This document shows, one piece after another, positions 27,570 through 36,221 of a DNA stretch of 58,898 bases. Within the stretch, counting starts at the first letter, position 1. Every line of letters starts with the position of its first letter. Source of the DNA: CANJDH01 sp964443245 (GTDB lineage: Bacteria > Pseudomonadota > Gammaproteobacteria > Burkholderiales > JAEUOS01); the NCBI GenBank assembly GCA_964443245.1, contig CAYUEG010000010.1:1-58898 (forward strand), given 5' to 3'. The position numbers were made by a program, and so were the translations under genes. Below the pieces are notes generated by a model that worked only from the letters and a program-made list of their open reading frames with translations, ran no database searches and was not told where the DNA came from.

Positions 27570-27589
27570 GGCCAGTGCGCCCGGTCAGG

Positions 27590-28990
27590 TTACACGAAGA
27601 ATTGCGCGATCCAGTCGCGGCAAGTCATTGACGGCTTGGAGCCGCTCTGGATGGCTCGCCTGAGGTTGGTTACCGAGGGGGCCAGACCCGGCGCATCGCG
27701 GGCGGACAGCGCTCCGATCTTGGTCAGCACCCGCTCTGCGTCCAGCGGCCGCGCCGGGCTGCCGAGGGCCGCTTCGCATGCGGCCGTCAAGGTACGTCCA
27801 TCGGCCAGTTCCAGCGTGACCCGTGCAGGGCGGTCCAGCGGCCAAGGCTTGACGTCAGGCAGTTGTGCCATCCTGATGCGCGGCCGCATGGCGATGATGG
27901 CTTCGTCACGGAGGCTTTGATCGAGGAAATTGCCAGGCGCGGCGGCACCGTGTACCAGTGTGGCTGCGACGGCATGCGGGATGGAGAACTTGGCGCCTAA
28001 TGTCGTTTCCGGGGCCGGGTTGTTGAAATTCATCGCCATCGCGGATCCTTCCATCAGGACGCCCTTGACGGATTGCCCGCCACGCAGCTCCGGGTGCATG
28101 TCTATCAGCGATTCGATCGCTTCCATCGCTGCGTGGGAGTGATGACAGGCACCGTAAAGCTTGTGGTAGCCATCGCAGATGGTCCACTCGGTCCCCAGGC
28201 CAGCCGTCAATTCATCCGGTTTGGCCGGCGCACCGAGGCCGCGCGTATAGATGTCGTAGGGGCCGCTGGGTGTGCCGGCTATACCTAGTGCCGCCATGTC
28301 GCACGCGAACTGCCCGAGCCAGGCACCAGCGGCTGGCCACGCGTTGCGCACCAATGCACCTTCGATGGGATGGCTATAAGGGCCGGGGCTCACCATGGTT
28401 GCAGCGGCGGTCAGGGCGCGCAGCAATTGCTCCGCATCGTAGCCGCGCAGCAGGGCCAGACCTGCTGCGGAACAGACGACGTTGTAGACCCCATGCGGGT
28501 GAAGGCGGGGCAGCGTGCCCGGCCATGCACGTGCAAAACGGGTACCAATCTCATAGGCGCCAACGGTGGCAACGAGGGTTTGTGCCATCGATAGGCTGCC
28601 GGCCTCGGCTGCCGCCAGGATCAGAGGCTGACTGAGCGCTCCCGGATGCACGGCAGTGCGTGTGTAGCCGTCGTCGAGTTCGTTCCATGTGCCGGCCAGA
28701 CCGTTTCCCACGGCGGCGTCGATCAGAGAGACCTTGGGTGCACCACCACGGAACAGGGTGGCTTGCGGGGCGTCATGCCTGGCAAGCAGCTGCTCGTGAT
28801 AGGCGCTCAGTTCCGGTTCGTCGGCTGCCGACAGCGTAGCTGCCAGATTGTCACCGAGGATGAGAACAGCCTGCGCGTGTACGTGAGCGGGAATCGCGTC
28901 ATAGTCCAGGCTCGCAGCCCAGTTGCAAAGTGTGCGCAGTCCCGCCTCGACCTGCGCCCTCGCATCGGCTTCAGGGCCGGCCTGTTTCAT
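27590..28990 (-). CDS. MmgE/PrpD family protein
   Basis: The 466-residue protein matches the MmgE/PrpD family, whose members include 2-methylcitrate dehydratase, cis-aconitate decarboxylase and iminodisuccinate epimerase. Recognisable parts are AVGNGLAGTWNELDDGYT (the family's 'N-x-x-x-x-H/DD' region), HPGALSQPLILAAAEAG, and CDGYHKLYGACHHSHAA near residue 260-280. GGAG lies eight bases before the ATG. It starts 30 bp after the molybdopterin subunit gene on the same strand, so the two are likely one operon. Dehydratase or decarboxylase activity on a tricarboxylate-like acid is the general family expectation. The particular reaction is not known. Confidence 0.82.
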   Translation of the reverse strand: MKQAGPEADARAQVEAGLRTLCNWAASLDYDAIPAHVHAQAVLILGDNLAATLSAADEPELSAYHEQLLARHDAPQATLFRGGAPKVSLIDAAVGNGLAGTWNELDDGYTRTAVHPGALSQPLILAAAEAGSLSMAQTLVATVGAYEIGTRFARAWPGTLPRLHPHGVYNVVCSAAGLALLRGYDAEQLLRALTAAATMVSPGPYSHPIEGALVRNAWPAAGAWLGQFACDMAALGIAGTPSGPYDIYTRGLGAPAKPDELTAGLGTEWTICDGYHKLYGACHHSHAAMEAIESLIDMHPELRGGQSVKGVLMEGSAMAMNFNNPAPETTLGAKFSIPHAVAATLVHGAAAPGNFLDQSLRDEAIIAMRPRIRMAQLPDVKPWPLDRPARVTLELADGRTLTAACEAALGSPARPLDAERVLTKIGALSARDAPGLAPSVTNLRRAIQSGSKPSMTCRDWIAQFFV

Positions 28991-29020
28991 GCATGTGCTC
29001 CGCTGTTAGGTCAGATGTGG

Positions 29021-31423
29021 TCAGGCAGCCGCCGCGACTCTGGCTTGCTCGATGGCGCGCCAGACCTTGCCAGCCGTAAATGGCATTTCGAGGCCCTTGA
29101 CGCCGACGCCTTCCAGAGCATCACGCATGGCGCTGGTGATGGAGGCCGGCGCGCCAATGGTACCGGATTCGCCGCACCCCTTTGATCCGAGCGGATTGTG
29201 CGTACAGGGCTGGCTTTCGTCAGTTTCCGAAATGAACATGGGCAGTACGTCCGCACGCGGGAGGGTGTAGTCCATGAACGAACCGGTATAGAGCTGACCG
29301 CTTTCGCGGTCGTAGACGGCCTCTTCAAACAGGGCCTGGCCGATGCCTTGCGCAATCGCGCCATGCACCTGACCATCGACCACCATCGGATTGATGACCG
29401 TGCCGATGTCGTCAACGCCGATGTAGGAAATGATGCGGGTCACGCCAGTGGCGGGATCAATCTCTACTTCGCAGGCCTGCGCGCCATTCGACCAGGTGAG
29501 GTTGGTCGGATCAAAGAAGGCATTCTCGTGCAGTACCGGTTCCATGCCCGGTGGCAGACTGTGCGCATAGGTGACCGCGCGTGCGACTTCGGGCCAGCCG
29601 ACTTTGCGATCGGTGCCGCTGACGCGAAACTCGCCCAGACCGTTCACCACGTTATGTTCGATATCGGTATCGGCGGCTTCAAGCATGTGGGCGGCGACCT
29701 TTTTGGCCTTGGCGAGAATCTTCTCGGCCGCCATATAAATGGCTGATCCGGCAATGACCATCGACCGTGAGCCGAAGGTGCCTGTTCCGTAGGGGACACG
29801 GCCGGTATCACCCTCGATCAGTTCGATCATCGACAATGGCACGCCGATGCGCGAGGCCAGTACCTGCGGGAAGGTGGTGGCATGTGCCTGCCCATGGCTG
29901 TGCGTGCCACACATGACCAGGAGGCTGCCATCAGCCGCCACTCGAATGTCGGCGGAATCGAAGAAGCCGGCGCGCGCGCCGAATGTGCCGGCATACTTTG
30001 ACGGCGCCACACCCGAACTTTCGACGAAGTAGGCAATGCCAAAACCGCGCAGCAATCCCTTTTTTGCAGCCGCCGCGCGACGCGCCGGAAAACCGGCGTG
30101 GTCCGCAAGGACGAGCGCACGCTCGAACAGCTTGACGAAGTTGCCCGTATCATAGGTAGGCCCCACCGGGGTGGTGTAGGGCATGGCGGTCACCGGGATG
30201 AAATTGCGCCGCCGCAGCTCAAGTCGGTCAATGCCGGTTTGTGACGCCGCCTCTTCGACCAATCGCTCAAGAACGAAGCAGGCCTCCGGTCTGCCAGCAC
30301 CACGGTAGGCATCGGTGGGCACGGTGTTGGTGAAGACGGCGCGAACCTCCGCGAAAATTGCCGGGATACGATAAGGCCCGGACAGCACTGCCGTATACAC
30401 CGTGGTCGGGACGGCGGCACCGACGGTCGATACGTAAGCGCCGACAGCGGCAAGGGTGGTGACGCGCAGGCCCAGAAAATGGCCCTCTGCGTCGAGTGCC
30501 AGCTCCGCATGGGTCGCATGATCACGGGCGTGGTAGTCACTGACAAAGGCTTCACTTCGCGATGAGACCCATTTGAGTGGTCGCTCGAGTTTGCGGGCGG
30601 CCCATGCCAGGATGATCTCCTCCGGATAATGCTTGCCTTTGGTACCAAAACCCCCGCCCACATCAGGTGCAATGACGCGCACCGCGTTTTCCGGCAGGTT
30701 CAGCTGCTCGGCGACAAACTTGCGGATATGGTGCGGCACCTGAGTGGCCGACCAGATTGTCACTGCGTGCCCATCCAGGCCTTGGGTCGCAGAAGCCATG
30801 GCGATGACGGCCCGTGGCTCAAGCGCTGCACAGACGAGGCGGTGGTTGATGATGTCAACTGAAACTTTGTGAGTCGCCTTTGCGAACGCGGCGTCGACCG
30901 GCGCCTCGGACCCGCGCTGAAAGCGCACGCACAGGTTGCCCGGGGCTTCGGGGTGCAGCTGTGCGGATTCAGGGAGGGGGGCGTCGCGCACATCCACCAC
31001 TGCGGGCAGGGGCTCCCAGTCAACTTCGATAAGTTCAGCAGCGTCGATTGCCTGATGGCGCGTATTGGCGACCACCATCGCCATGGCCTCACCGACATGG
31101 CGGACGGTGCCACGCGAGAGTGCCCAGCGGGGCGGCTCATTCATGACCTTGCCATTGACTCCGGGAATCTGCCACAAGGGCACCATCGGCCCCACACCAT
31201 CGGCAGCCATGTCGGCCCCTGTGTATACGGCAATCACGCCTGGCGCGCTCGCGGCCGCAGTAGTGTTGATGGAACGAATTCGTGCATGGGCATGCGGCGA
31301 GCGGACAAAGGCGCAGTGCAGCTCGCCTTCCAAAACCAGATCGGACACAAACTGGCCGCGCCCGGTGAGAAACCTGCGATCTTCACGGCGCAGGACTGAT
31401 GCGCCAATTCCCTCTGGGTGCAT
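29021..31423 (-). CDS. Xanthine dehydrogenase-type molybdopterin subunit (CoxL-like)
   Basis: This 800-residue large subunit binds the molybdenum cofactor in a three-subunit hydroxylase. Motifs include RREDRRFLTGRGQFVSD at the N-terminus, GGGFGTKGKHYPEE, AYRGAGRPEACFVLER, and the catalytic Glu in GCGESGTIGAP near residue 752. True CO dehydrogenases carry AYxCSFR in the active-site loop; AYRGAGR here places it with the other hydroxylases that act on N-heterocycles, aldehydes or purines. The ATG at 31423 is preceded by GGAGAAGAA. The matching 2Fe-2S and FAD subunits are 4.3 kb away on the opposite strand (35709-37019), an unusual split. No accessory XdhC or MobA-like gene is in the window. Confidence 0.92.
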   Translation of the reverse strand: MHPEGIGASVLRREDRRFLTGRGQFVSDLVLEGELHCAFVRSPHAHARIRSINTTAAASAPGVIAVYTGADMAADGVGPMVPLWQIPGVNGKVMNEPPRWALSRGTVRHVGEAMAMVVANTRHQAIDAAELIEVDWEPLPAVVDVRDAPLPESAQLHPEAPGNLCVRFQRGSEAPVDAAFAKATHKVSVDIINHRLVCAALEPRAVIAMASATQGLDGHAVTIWSATQVPHHIRKFVAEQLNLPENAVRVIAPDVGGGFGTKGKHYPEEIILAWAARKLERPLKWVSSRSEAFVSDYHARDHATHAELALDAEGHFLGLRVTTLAAVGAYVSTVGAAVPTTVYTAVLSGPYRIPAIFAEVRAVFTNTVPTDAYRGAGRPEACFVLERLVEEAASQTGIDRLELRRRNFIPVTAMPYTTPVGPTYDTGNFVKLFERALVLADHAGFPARRAAAAKKGLLRGFGIAYFVESSGVAPSKYAGTFGARAGFFDSADIRVAADGSLLVMCGTHSHGQAHATTFPQVLASRIGVPLSMIELIEGDTGRVPYGTGTFGSRSMVIAGSAIYMAAEKILAKAKKVAAHMLEAADTDIEHNVVNGLGEFRVSGTDRKVGWPEVARAVTYAHSLPPGMEPVLHENAFFDPTNLTWSNGAQACEVEIDPATGVTRIISYIGVDDIGTVINPMVVDGQVHGAIAQGIGQALFEEAVYDRESGQLYTGSFMDYTLPRADVLPMFISETDESQPCTHNPLGSKGCGESGTIGAPASITSAMRDALEGVGVKGLEMPFTAGKVWRAIEQARVAAAA

Positions 31424-31929
31424 TTCTTCTCCAAACACGGTTAGTTGACTGGACCGAGCAAGTGCATCGCCAGCATGGTGGCGCGATGCGAAGCGCATCC
31501 GAGTTTAAGGTAGCACGATGGGGTTTGCAAAATTAACTGGAAAAAGGTTAACCAGGAAAAAGGGGACACGAAAGGAAGCGCACGTCGCGCCAGCCTCGAT
31601 TGCCATGCCGCACCGGTTTGGACCTGGTCTGCACTGGGATAGGGCGTATGCCAGCGGTGCAACTCAGGCGCCCCGCTTCTGTCGGCGGCTCAGGTTCACA
31701 GGAGGGTGGCCCGGAACTTGCTCGCCTTGTTCAAACAGAGTTTGGAGTGCGCCTGGTAAAAACGAAAGCATGCCAGGTCGCATTTCTTGCCAGCCGCCGA
31801 CAGACTCAGTGCAGCCCTGCTGTCTGGAATAGCTGGAACTTTTGGTGAGTCATCACGATCTGACAAATGAATTATGATCGTCCCGTTTATTCATTTTATT
31901 CTCTGCCAAACCCCTCACGGAGGAATACC
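31424..31929. promoter_or_regulatory. Divergent intergenic region with a tandem repeat and an inverted repeat
   Basis: About 500 bases separate the divergent molybdopterin subunit and ABC importer genes. No credible coding sequence is seen. Two features stand out: an imperfect tandem direct repeat TTAACTGGAAAAAGG / TTAACCAGGAAAAAGG at 31533-31563, and an inverted repeat ACGATC ... GATCGT (31855-31860 and 31876-31881) about 50 bases before the substrate-binding protein start. The second is AT-rich and may hold the importer promoter, with TATGAT at 31873-31878 as a possible -10. These are candidates only. Confidence 0.45.
31533..31563. repeat. Imperfect tandem direct repeat (possible operator)
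   Basis: Two copies of TTAAC-(T/CA)-GGAAAAAGG sit head to tail: TTAACTGGAAAAAGG at 31533-31547 and TTAACCAGGAAAAAGG at 31548-31563. It lies about 110 bases upstream of the molybdopterin subunit start and in an otherwise GC-rich stretch. Confidence 0.5.
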
Positions 31930-32907
31930 ATGCGTCGCATGAGTCTCAAAAGCGTCATTGCATCAGTGACTGTACTGGCTACCACTACTGTGTGCAGTGC
32001 TGCGTTCGCTCAAGACAAAGTGAAGATGGGCTTGTTCATTGCCTCTTCTGCCATGCCTTACTTTATCGCCAAGGAACGCGGTTACTTCGCCGCCGAGAAT
32101 CTGGACGTGGAAGGCATTCCTCTTGCCACCCATCCGCTGATCGTGCAGGGTTTGGTGAAAGGGGATCTTGACGCGGCATCGAATCTGCTCTCTCTTGAGG
32201 GAGCCAACATCAATGCCTTGCGGCCGAACACCTTGCAGTATTTTTCGATCAATTGCCAGAATGCCAAGTACCAGCTTGAAGCCTATGTAGTGCCGGCTTC
32301 CAACACGACCATCAAGACGCTGGCGGATCTCAAAGGCAAGCGCATCATGTCTGCCCCAGGGCCGGGCAACCTTTTCGTTGCCAAGGGGGTCCTCAAGGCT
32401 GCGGGTCTGGAAGAGAAGGACTACAGCATGCAGGAGCAGCAGATGAGTGTGCACATCGGCGCACTTCAGGGCGGTCAATTCGACGCTGCCTATACGCTCG
32501 AACCGATCGTCAGCATGATGGTGGCGCAGGGAATCGGCCGCAAGCTTGAAGGCGGTCTGATTGCCAAGTACATGCTGGGCCGTCCGGATGCGTGCGCAGT
32601 GCTGGCTGGCGGCGTGATGAGTGTCAAGTTCATGCAGGAGCGGCCGCAGGTCGCAGAGCGTCTGGCACGGGCCTGGGCGAAGGCGCTCAATGATGGCAAT
32701 AATGATCCGAAGGCGCGTGAATTGTTGACCAAGCACATGAATACCGCTGCTGCCGTGGCGCCGACGGTGCCGCTGTCCTACTACAACATGGTCAGGGATC
32801 TGAAGCCGGCTGAAATCGCCGATTTCCAGAATCTGGTCGATCAGGCCACCGCCTATGGCCTGGTGAAGTCGAAGATCGATGTCAGAACGATGCTCAAGAC
32901 GTATTGA
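31930..32907 (+). CDS. ABC importer substrate-binding protein, NMT1/SsuA type
   Basis: A 325-residue periplasmic binding protein with signal peptide ending CSAAFAQ. It has the NMT1/SsuA fold features: AMPYFIAKERGYFAAENLDV, LVKGDLDAASN, TLADLKGKRIMSAPGPGN and GQFDAAYTLEP. This family binds sulfonates, thiamine pyrimidine precursors, aromatic carboxylates and related small polar molecules. The Shine-Dalgarno GGAGG at 31919-31923 supports the ATG at 31930. It is the first gene of a complete ABC importer (binding protein, permease, ATPase) inside the catabolic locus, so the ligand is probably the locus substrate. Confidence 0.88.
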   Translation: MRRMSLKSVIASVTVLATTTVCSAAFAQDKVKMGLFIASSAMPYFIAKERGYFAAENLDVEGIPLATHPLIVQGLVKGDLDAASNLLSLEGANINALRPNTLQYFSINCQNAKYQLEAYVVPASNTTIKTLADLKGKRIMSAPGPGNLFVAKGVLKAAGLEEKDYSMQEQQMSVHIGALQGGQFDAAYTLEPIVSMMVAQGIGRKLEGGLIAKYMLGRPDACAVLAGGVMSVKFMQERPQVAERLARAWAKALNDGNNDPKARELLTKHMNTAAAVAPTVPLSYYNMVRDLKPAEIADFQNLVDQATAYGLVKSKIDVRTMLKTY

Positions 32908-32932
32908 TCGCGTCAGACCCTAGCAGAACGCG

Positions 32933-33697
32933 ATGTTCAACGGCCGTATTGCCAATGCCCTGACCCCCGCGGTCGGGGCAGTGGCCTTCATTTTTCTGTG
33001 GTGGCTGGTCTCCTGGCTCAAGCTGGTCGATCCTGTGCTGTTGCCTTCGCCGCAGGCTTCCGCCAAGGCGATCTGGGATGGATTCGTCGGCGGCAATCTG
33101 CTCAAGGATTTTTTGATCACCATCCGCCGGACCTTGATGGCGTTCGGCATCGCGGTGGCCGTCTGCGTGCCGTTGGGGCTGATACTGGGTTCGTCGGTGC
33201 GGCTGTATCGATCGCTCGAGTTTGTCATTGATTTTTTCCGTTCGACTCCCGCCTCGGCTCTGTTCCCCCTGTTTCTGGTGATTCTGGGTGTGGGTGAAAG
33301 TACCAAGATTGCGGTGGCGGCGTTTGGTGCCGGGCTGCTTATCCTCTTTAACACGGCCTACGGGGTGATGAACGCGCGCAAAACGCGTCAGGCTGCTGCG
33401 CGGGTTATGGGGGCGTCGCCGATGCGCGTCATGATGGGCGTCACCTTGCTCGAATCGCTGCCGCAGACCTTCGTCGGCATGCGTTCTGGTGTTTCGTTTG
33501 CATTGGTGATTGTGATCGTTGCAGAAATGTTCATCGGCTCTACAGACGGCCTTGGACAGCGCGTGATCAATGCCCAGATGATCTTCAACATGCCGGAGAT
33601 GTACGCCACGATATTCGGCGCCGGCGTACTTGGCTACGGGTTGAATCTGGTGTTTATCGTGATTGAACGGCGCTTCATCCATTGGGGTGGCAAATGA
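32933..33697 (+). CDS. ABC importer permease, SsuC/ThiX type
   Basis: The 254-residue inner-membrane protein has about six hydrophobic segments. Its coupling-loop EAA motif reads AARVMGASPMRVMMGVTLLESLP, the docking site for the ATPase. The preceding binding protein ends 25 bases upstream and the ATPase begins 10 bases downstream, forming one operon. Fold and motif are those of SsuC/TauC/ThiX-type permeases. It should be the channel for the ligand captured by the NMT1-type receptor. Confidence 0.9.
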   Translation: MFNGRIANALTPAVGAVAFIFLWWLVSWLKLVDPVLLPSPQASAKAIWDGFVGGNLLKDFLITIRRTLMAFGIAVAVCVPLGLILGSSVRLYRSLEFVIDFFRSTPASALFPLFLVILGVGESTKIAVAAFGAGLLILFNTAYGVMNARKTRQAAARVMGASPMRVMMGVTLLESLPQTFVGMRSGVSFALVIVIVAEMFIGSTDGLGQRVINAQMIFNMPEMYATIFGAGVLGYGLNLVFIVIERRFIHWGGK

Positions 33698-33707
33698 GAG
33701 GTGACTT

Positions 33708-34526
33708 TTGAACGCGCCGCAAGACATGCCTGCAGAGAATCTGAGCCGTCAGGCTCCCGGTACCCATATCACCATTCGCGGTTTGACCAAGAGCTTCGCC
33801 GGGCAGCCGCTTTACTCGGGTTTCGATCTGGATATTCCCAAAGGCAAGATCACCTCGATTTTCGGCCCGAACGGGTGTGGCAAGTCGACCATGATCAATA
33901 TGGTCGCCGGATTGTTGCCGATGGACGCGGGTGAGGCCCTGTTTGATGGCAAGACCTTGTCCGATACGGTGATCGGTTACGTGTTTCAGAATTATCGTGA
34001 CGCCCTGTTTCCCTGGAAGCGCGCCATCGACAATATCAAGTACCCCTTGCAGATCGCCGGCAAGACATCAGAGGAGTGTGATGCCCGGGCGAACGAATTG
34101 GTCAGGTCGTTCGACATTCGTTTTGACCTGAATCGCTACCCGTATGAGCTCTCGGGAGGGCAGCAGCAGCTGGTGTCGATCATGCGCTCGCTTGCAGTGC
34201 ATCCGGAGGTGCTGTTTCTGGATGAGCCATTCTCTGCACTCGATTACGAAATGACCCTTTTCATGCGGGACAAGCTGCAGGACATTTTCGAGGCGACCCA
34301 GACCACGATGATTCTGGTCTCCCACGATCTTGAAGAGGCGGTCTATCTTGCCGACGAGGTGCTGATGTTGACGCGTCGGCCAACCCGGATTGCCGAAGTG
34401 GTGCGGTTTGATGCGCCACGCCCAAGGCATCCGGAAACACTGACTTCCGATGCGTTTGTTCGCGCCAAGGCGCACTGCCTCGATGTATTTCAGAGGGAAG
34501 TGCGCGTCAGGGAGGCTTCTCCCTGA
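33708..34526 (+). CDS. ABC importer ATP-binding protein
   Basis: A 272-residue ATPase with Walker A GPNGCGKST, Q-loop VFQNYRDALFPW, signature LSGGQQQLVS, Walker B VLFLDEPFSALD and the switch histidine in SHDLEEAV. It energises the adjacent permease. The start is a TTG with an excellent Shine-Dalgarno (GAGAGGTGA) about five bases upstream, which settles the start despite the rare codon. It ends about 50 bases before the converging alpha/beta hydrolase gene. Confidence 0.92.
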   Translation: MNAPQDMPAENLSRQAPGTHITIRGLTKSFAGQPLYSGFDLDIPKGKITSIFGPNGCGKSTMINMVAGLLPMDAGEALFDGKTLSDTVIGYVFQNYRDALFPWKRAIDNIKYPLQIAGKTSEECDARANELVRSFDIRFDLNRYPYELSGGQQQLVSIMRSLAVHPEVLFLDEPFSALDYEMTLFMRDKLQDIFEATQTTMILVSHDLEEAVYLADEVLMLTRRPTRIAEVVRFDAPRPRHPETLTSDAFVRAKAHCLDVFQREVRVREASP

Positions 34527-34578
34527 TCGGCTCCGTGTTTTCGCATTCCCGCTAACGCAGCTCGCGCCGCTGTGCGGG

Positions 34579-35460
34579 TTACTTCCGAAATCCGAGGATG
34601 CCGGATGCCATGGATCGCTGGTCCCGGCTGGTCCAACGTCCGCCATCGACACGGGTAAAGAAATCGAGCAAGGCTTGGTTGAATGGCTCAGGATCCTCCA
34701 GGTTGATGGTGTGCCCAGCCTGCGGCAATACCACCAATCCGGAAGCAGGAATGGCGCGCTTCATAAGTAAGGCCGGTTCCAGGCATGGATCATCTTCGTC
34801 GCCAGTGACGATCAGCGCAGGGAGGGTGATCTTTTTCATGTCCTCGACCAGTTCCCACAGTGATGGACGCTTCATCTGCACGCCGCGCATGGTGTTTGCC
34901 TGACCTTGCCAATCATGCTCGGTCAGCTGCTGCGCAAACTCGGCCCAGCCACGCGGATCCTTGTTCTGGTACTGAACCCGGGTCGGTCCGATGGCGTACT
35001 GCCTGGCAGCCTCCGCCCCCTTGGTTTCGAACAATTGTGCCGCCGCTTCGCACTCCTTCTGGAACTTCTCCTTCTCGGCAGGGGCTGCGCCATAGCCACA
35101 GCCGGCGATGACCAGCGAACGCGCCCGCTCGGGGTAAGTGATGCCCGCATGCAAGGTGGCAAAGCCACCCATCGAAAGGCCGGCAATGTGGGCTCGATCA
35201 ATTTTCAGGTGATCGAGCACGGCAATGATGTCATCACGAGCATGCGCTTGCGAATACTGGGCCGGGTCGGCCGGGATCGCGGAAGGCTTGAATCCACGCG
35301 CGCTGTAGGTAATCACCCGGTAATACCGGGAGAAAAAGCGCATCTGCGCCTCCCAGCTGCGCCAATCACCGGCAAATTCGTGCACAAAGATCAGGGGGGT
35401 TCCTGATCCCGCTTCTTCGTAGTAGAGGCTGACGCCGTCTTTGGTCATTGCATTGGGCAT
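34579..35460 (-). CDS. Alpha/beta hydrolase (enol-lactonase-like)
   Basis: The 293-residue hydrolase has the nucleophile elbow GLSMGG (Ser96), an acidic residue in VTGDEDDPCLEP, and the catalytic histidine in PQAGHTINLEDP. Its oxyanion-hole segment is FVHEFAGDWRSW rather than the usual HG. The overall pattern is close to 3-oxoadipate enol-lactonase and carboxylesterase-like enzymes of aromatic catabolism. AGGAAA six bases upstream supports the ATG at 35460. In the locus it could hydrolyse a lactone, ester or C-C product after ring cleavage; the actual substrate is unknown. Confidence 0.85.
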   Translation of the reverse strand: MPNAMTKDGVSLYYEEAGSGTPLIFVHEFAGDWRSWEAQMRFFSRYYRVITYSARGFKPSAIPADPAQYSQAHARDDIIAVLDHLKIDRAHIAGLSMGGFATLHAGITYPERARSLVIAGCGYGAAPAEKEKFQKECEAAAQLFETKGAEAARQYAIGPTRVQYQNKDPRGWAEFAQQLTEHDWQGQANTMRGVQMKRPSLWELVEDMKKITLPALIVTGDEDDPCLEPALLMKRAIPASGLVVLPQAGHTINLEDPEPFNQALLDFFTRVDGGRWTSRDQRSMASGILGFRK

Positions 35461-35592
35461 GGAAGTTTCCTGTCAGTATCGGCGGGGTTGGGGTCGTGAA
35501 GATGCGATTGCTTTCGGCAGATTCGCATGCATGTCACTTTACCCGGGTTTGTGGTGGCCGGAAAGGGTGATTGTGGTGTGACGACAGCGTCC

Positions 35593-35606
35593 CATTCACA
35601 TGAATG
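35593..35606. promoter_or_regulatory. Palindrome CATTCA-CA-TGAATG upstream of the 2Fe-2S subunit gene
   Basis: A perfect 6-bp inverted repeat with a 2-base spacer lies about 100 bases before the start of the small hydroxylase subunit. Weak -35/-10-like elements follow (TATATT at 35638-35643). The half-site CATTCA also forms the ends of the larger LysR-side palindrome at 42186-42204. Confidence 0.4.
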
Positions 35607-35708
35607 TAAATTGCTTCGGAGTGAGCATGTTTCGGGTTATATTCCTTCTTGTCTGACTGTCCGGTTCTTGCCATCGAACAGTTGCTTCCCAATACGAAAG
35701 GTTTGAGC

Positions 35709-36185
35709 ATGGCCGTCACGGTTTCAATGCAGGTAAACGGCAGATCTGTCACTCACGAAGTGGAAGAGCGCACGCTGCTGGTAAGCTTTATTCGCGATGT
35801 GCTGCGTCTGACCGGAACTCACATCGGCTGCGATACTGCACAGTGTGGCGCATGCACAGTGCATCTTGATGGCCGTGCGGTCAAGAGCTGCAATATCCTG
35901 GCGATGCAGGCTGATGGTGGGGCGGTGACCACGATCGAAGGGGTGGCCGCTGCGAACGGCACACTGCATCCGATGCAAGACGCCTTTCGTCAGCAGCATG
36001 GCCTGCAATGCGGCTTCTGCACTCCCGGCATGGTGATGAGCGCGATTGATTTGGTCAGGGAAACGCCGCAGCCAACCGAAGCTCAGGTGCGGGAGAAACT
36101 GGACGGGAATTTGTGTCGCTGCACGGGATATCACAACATCGTCAAGGCCGTGATGGCCGGCGCCGAGGCGTGTGCGCGCCGGTGA
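35709..36185 (+). CDS. Xanthine dehydrogenase-type 2Fe-2S subunit (CoxS-like)
   Basis: The 158-residue small subunit carries two 2Fe-2S clusters that pass electrons from the molybdenum site to FAD. The plant-ferredoxin cluster is bound by CDTAQCGACTVHLDG with a fourth Cys in KSC. The second cluster is bound by CGFCTPG and CRCTGY. The ATG at 35709 is preceded by GAAAGG. It is followed after 36 bp by the FAD subunit on the same strand. The large subunit is at 29021-31423 on the minus strand and is presumably its partner. Confidence 0.93.
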   Translation: MAVTVSMQVNGRSVTHEVEERTLLVSFIRDVLRLTGTHIGCDTAQCGACTVHLDGRAVKSCNILAMQADGGAVTTIEGVAAANGTLHPMQDAFRQQHGLQCGFCTPGMVMSAIDLVRETPQPTEAQVREKLDGNLCRCTGYHNIVKAVMAGAEACARR

Positions 36186-36221
36186 CCATTCACATCTCAA
36201 TCCAGATCGCCCGAGGCTAAC

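Noticed and set aside
31441..31848. Short open frames on both strands between the hydroxylase and importer genes
   Set aside because: They lack ribosome binding sites and have erratic composition. The region reads as intergenic.
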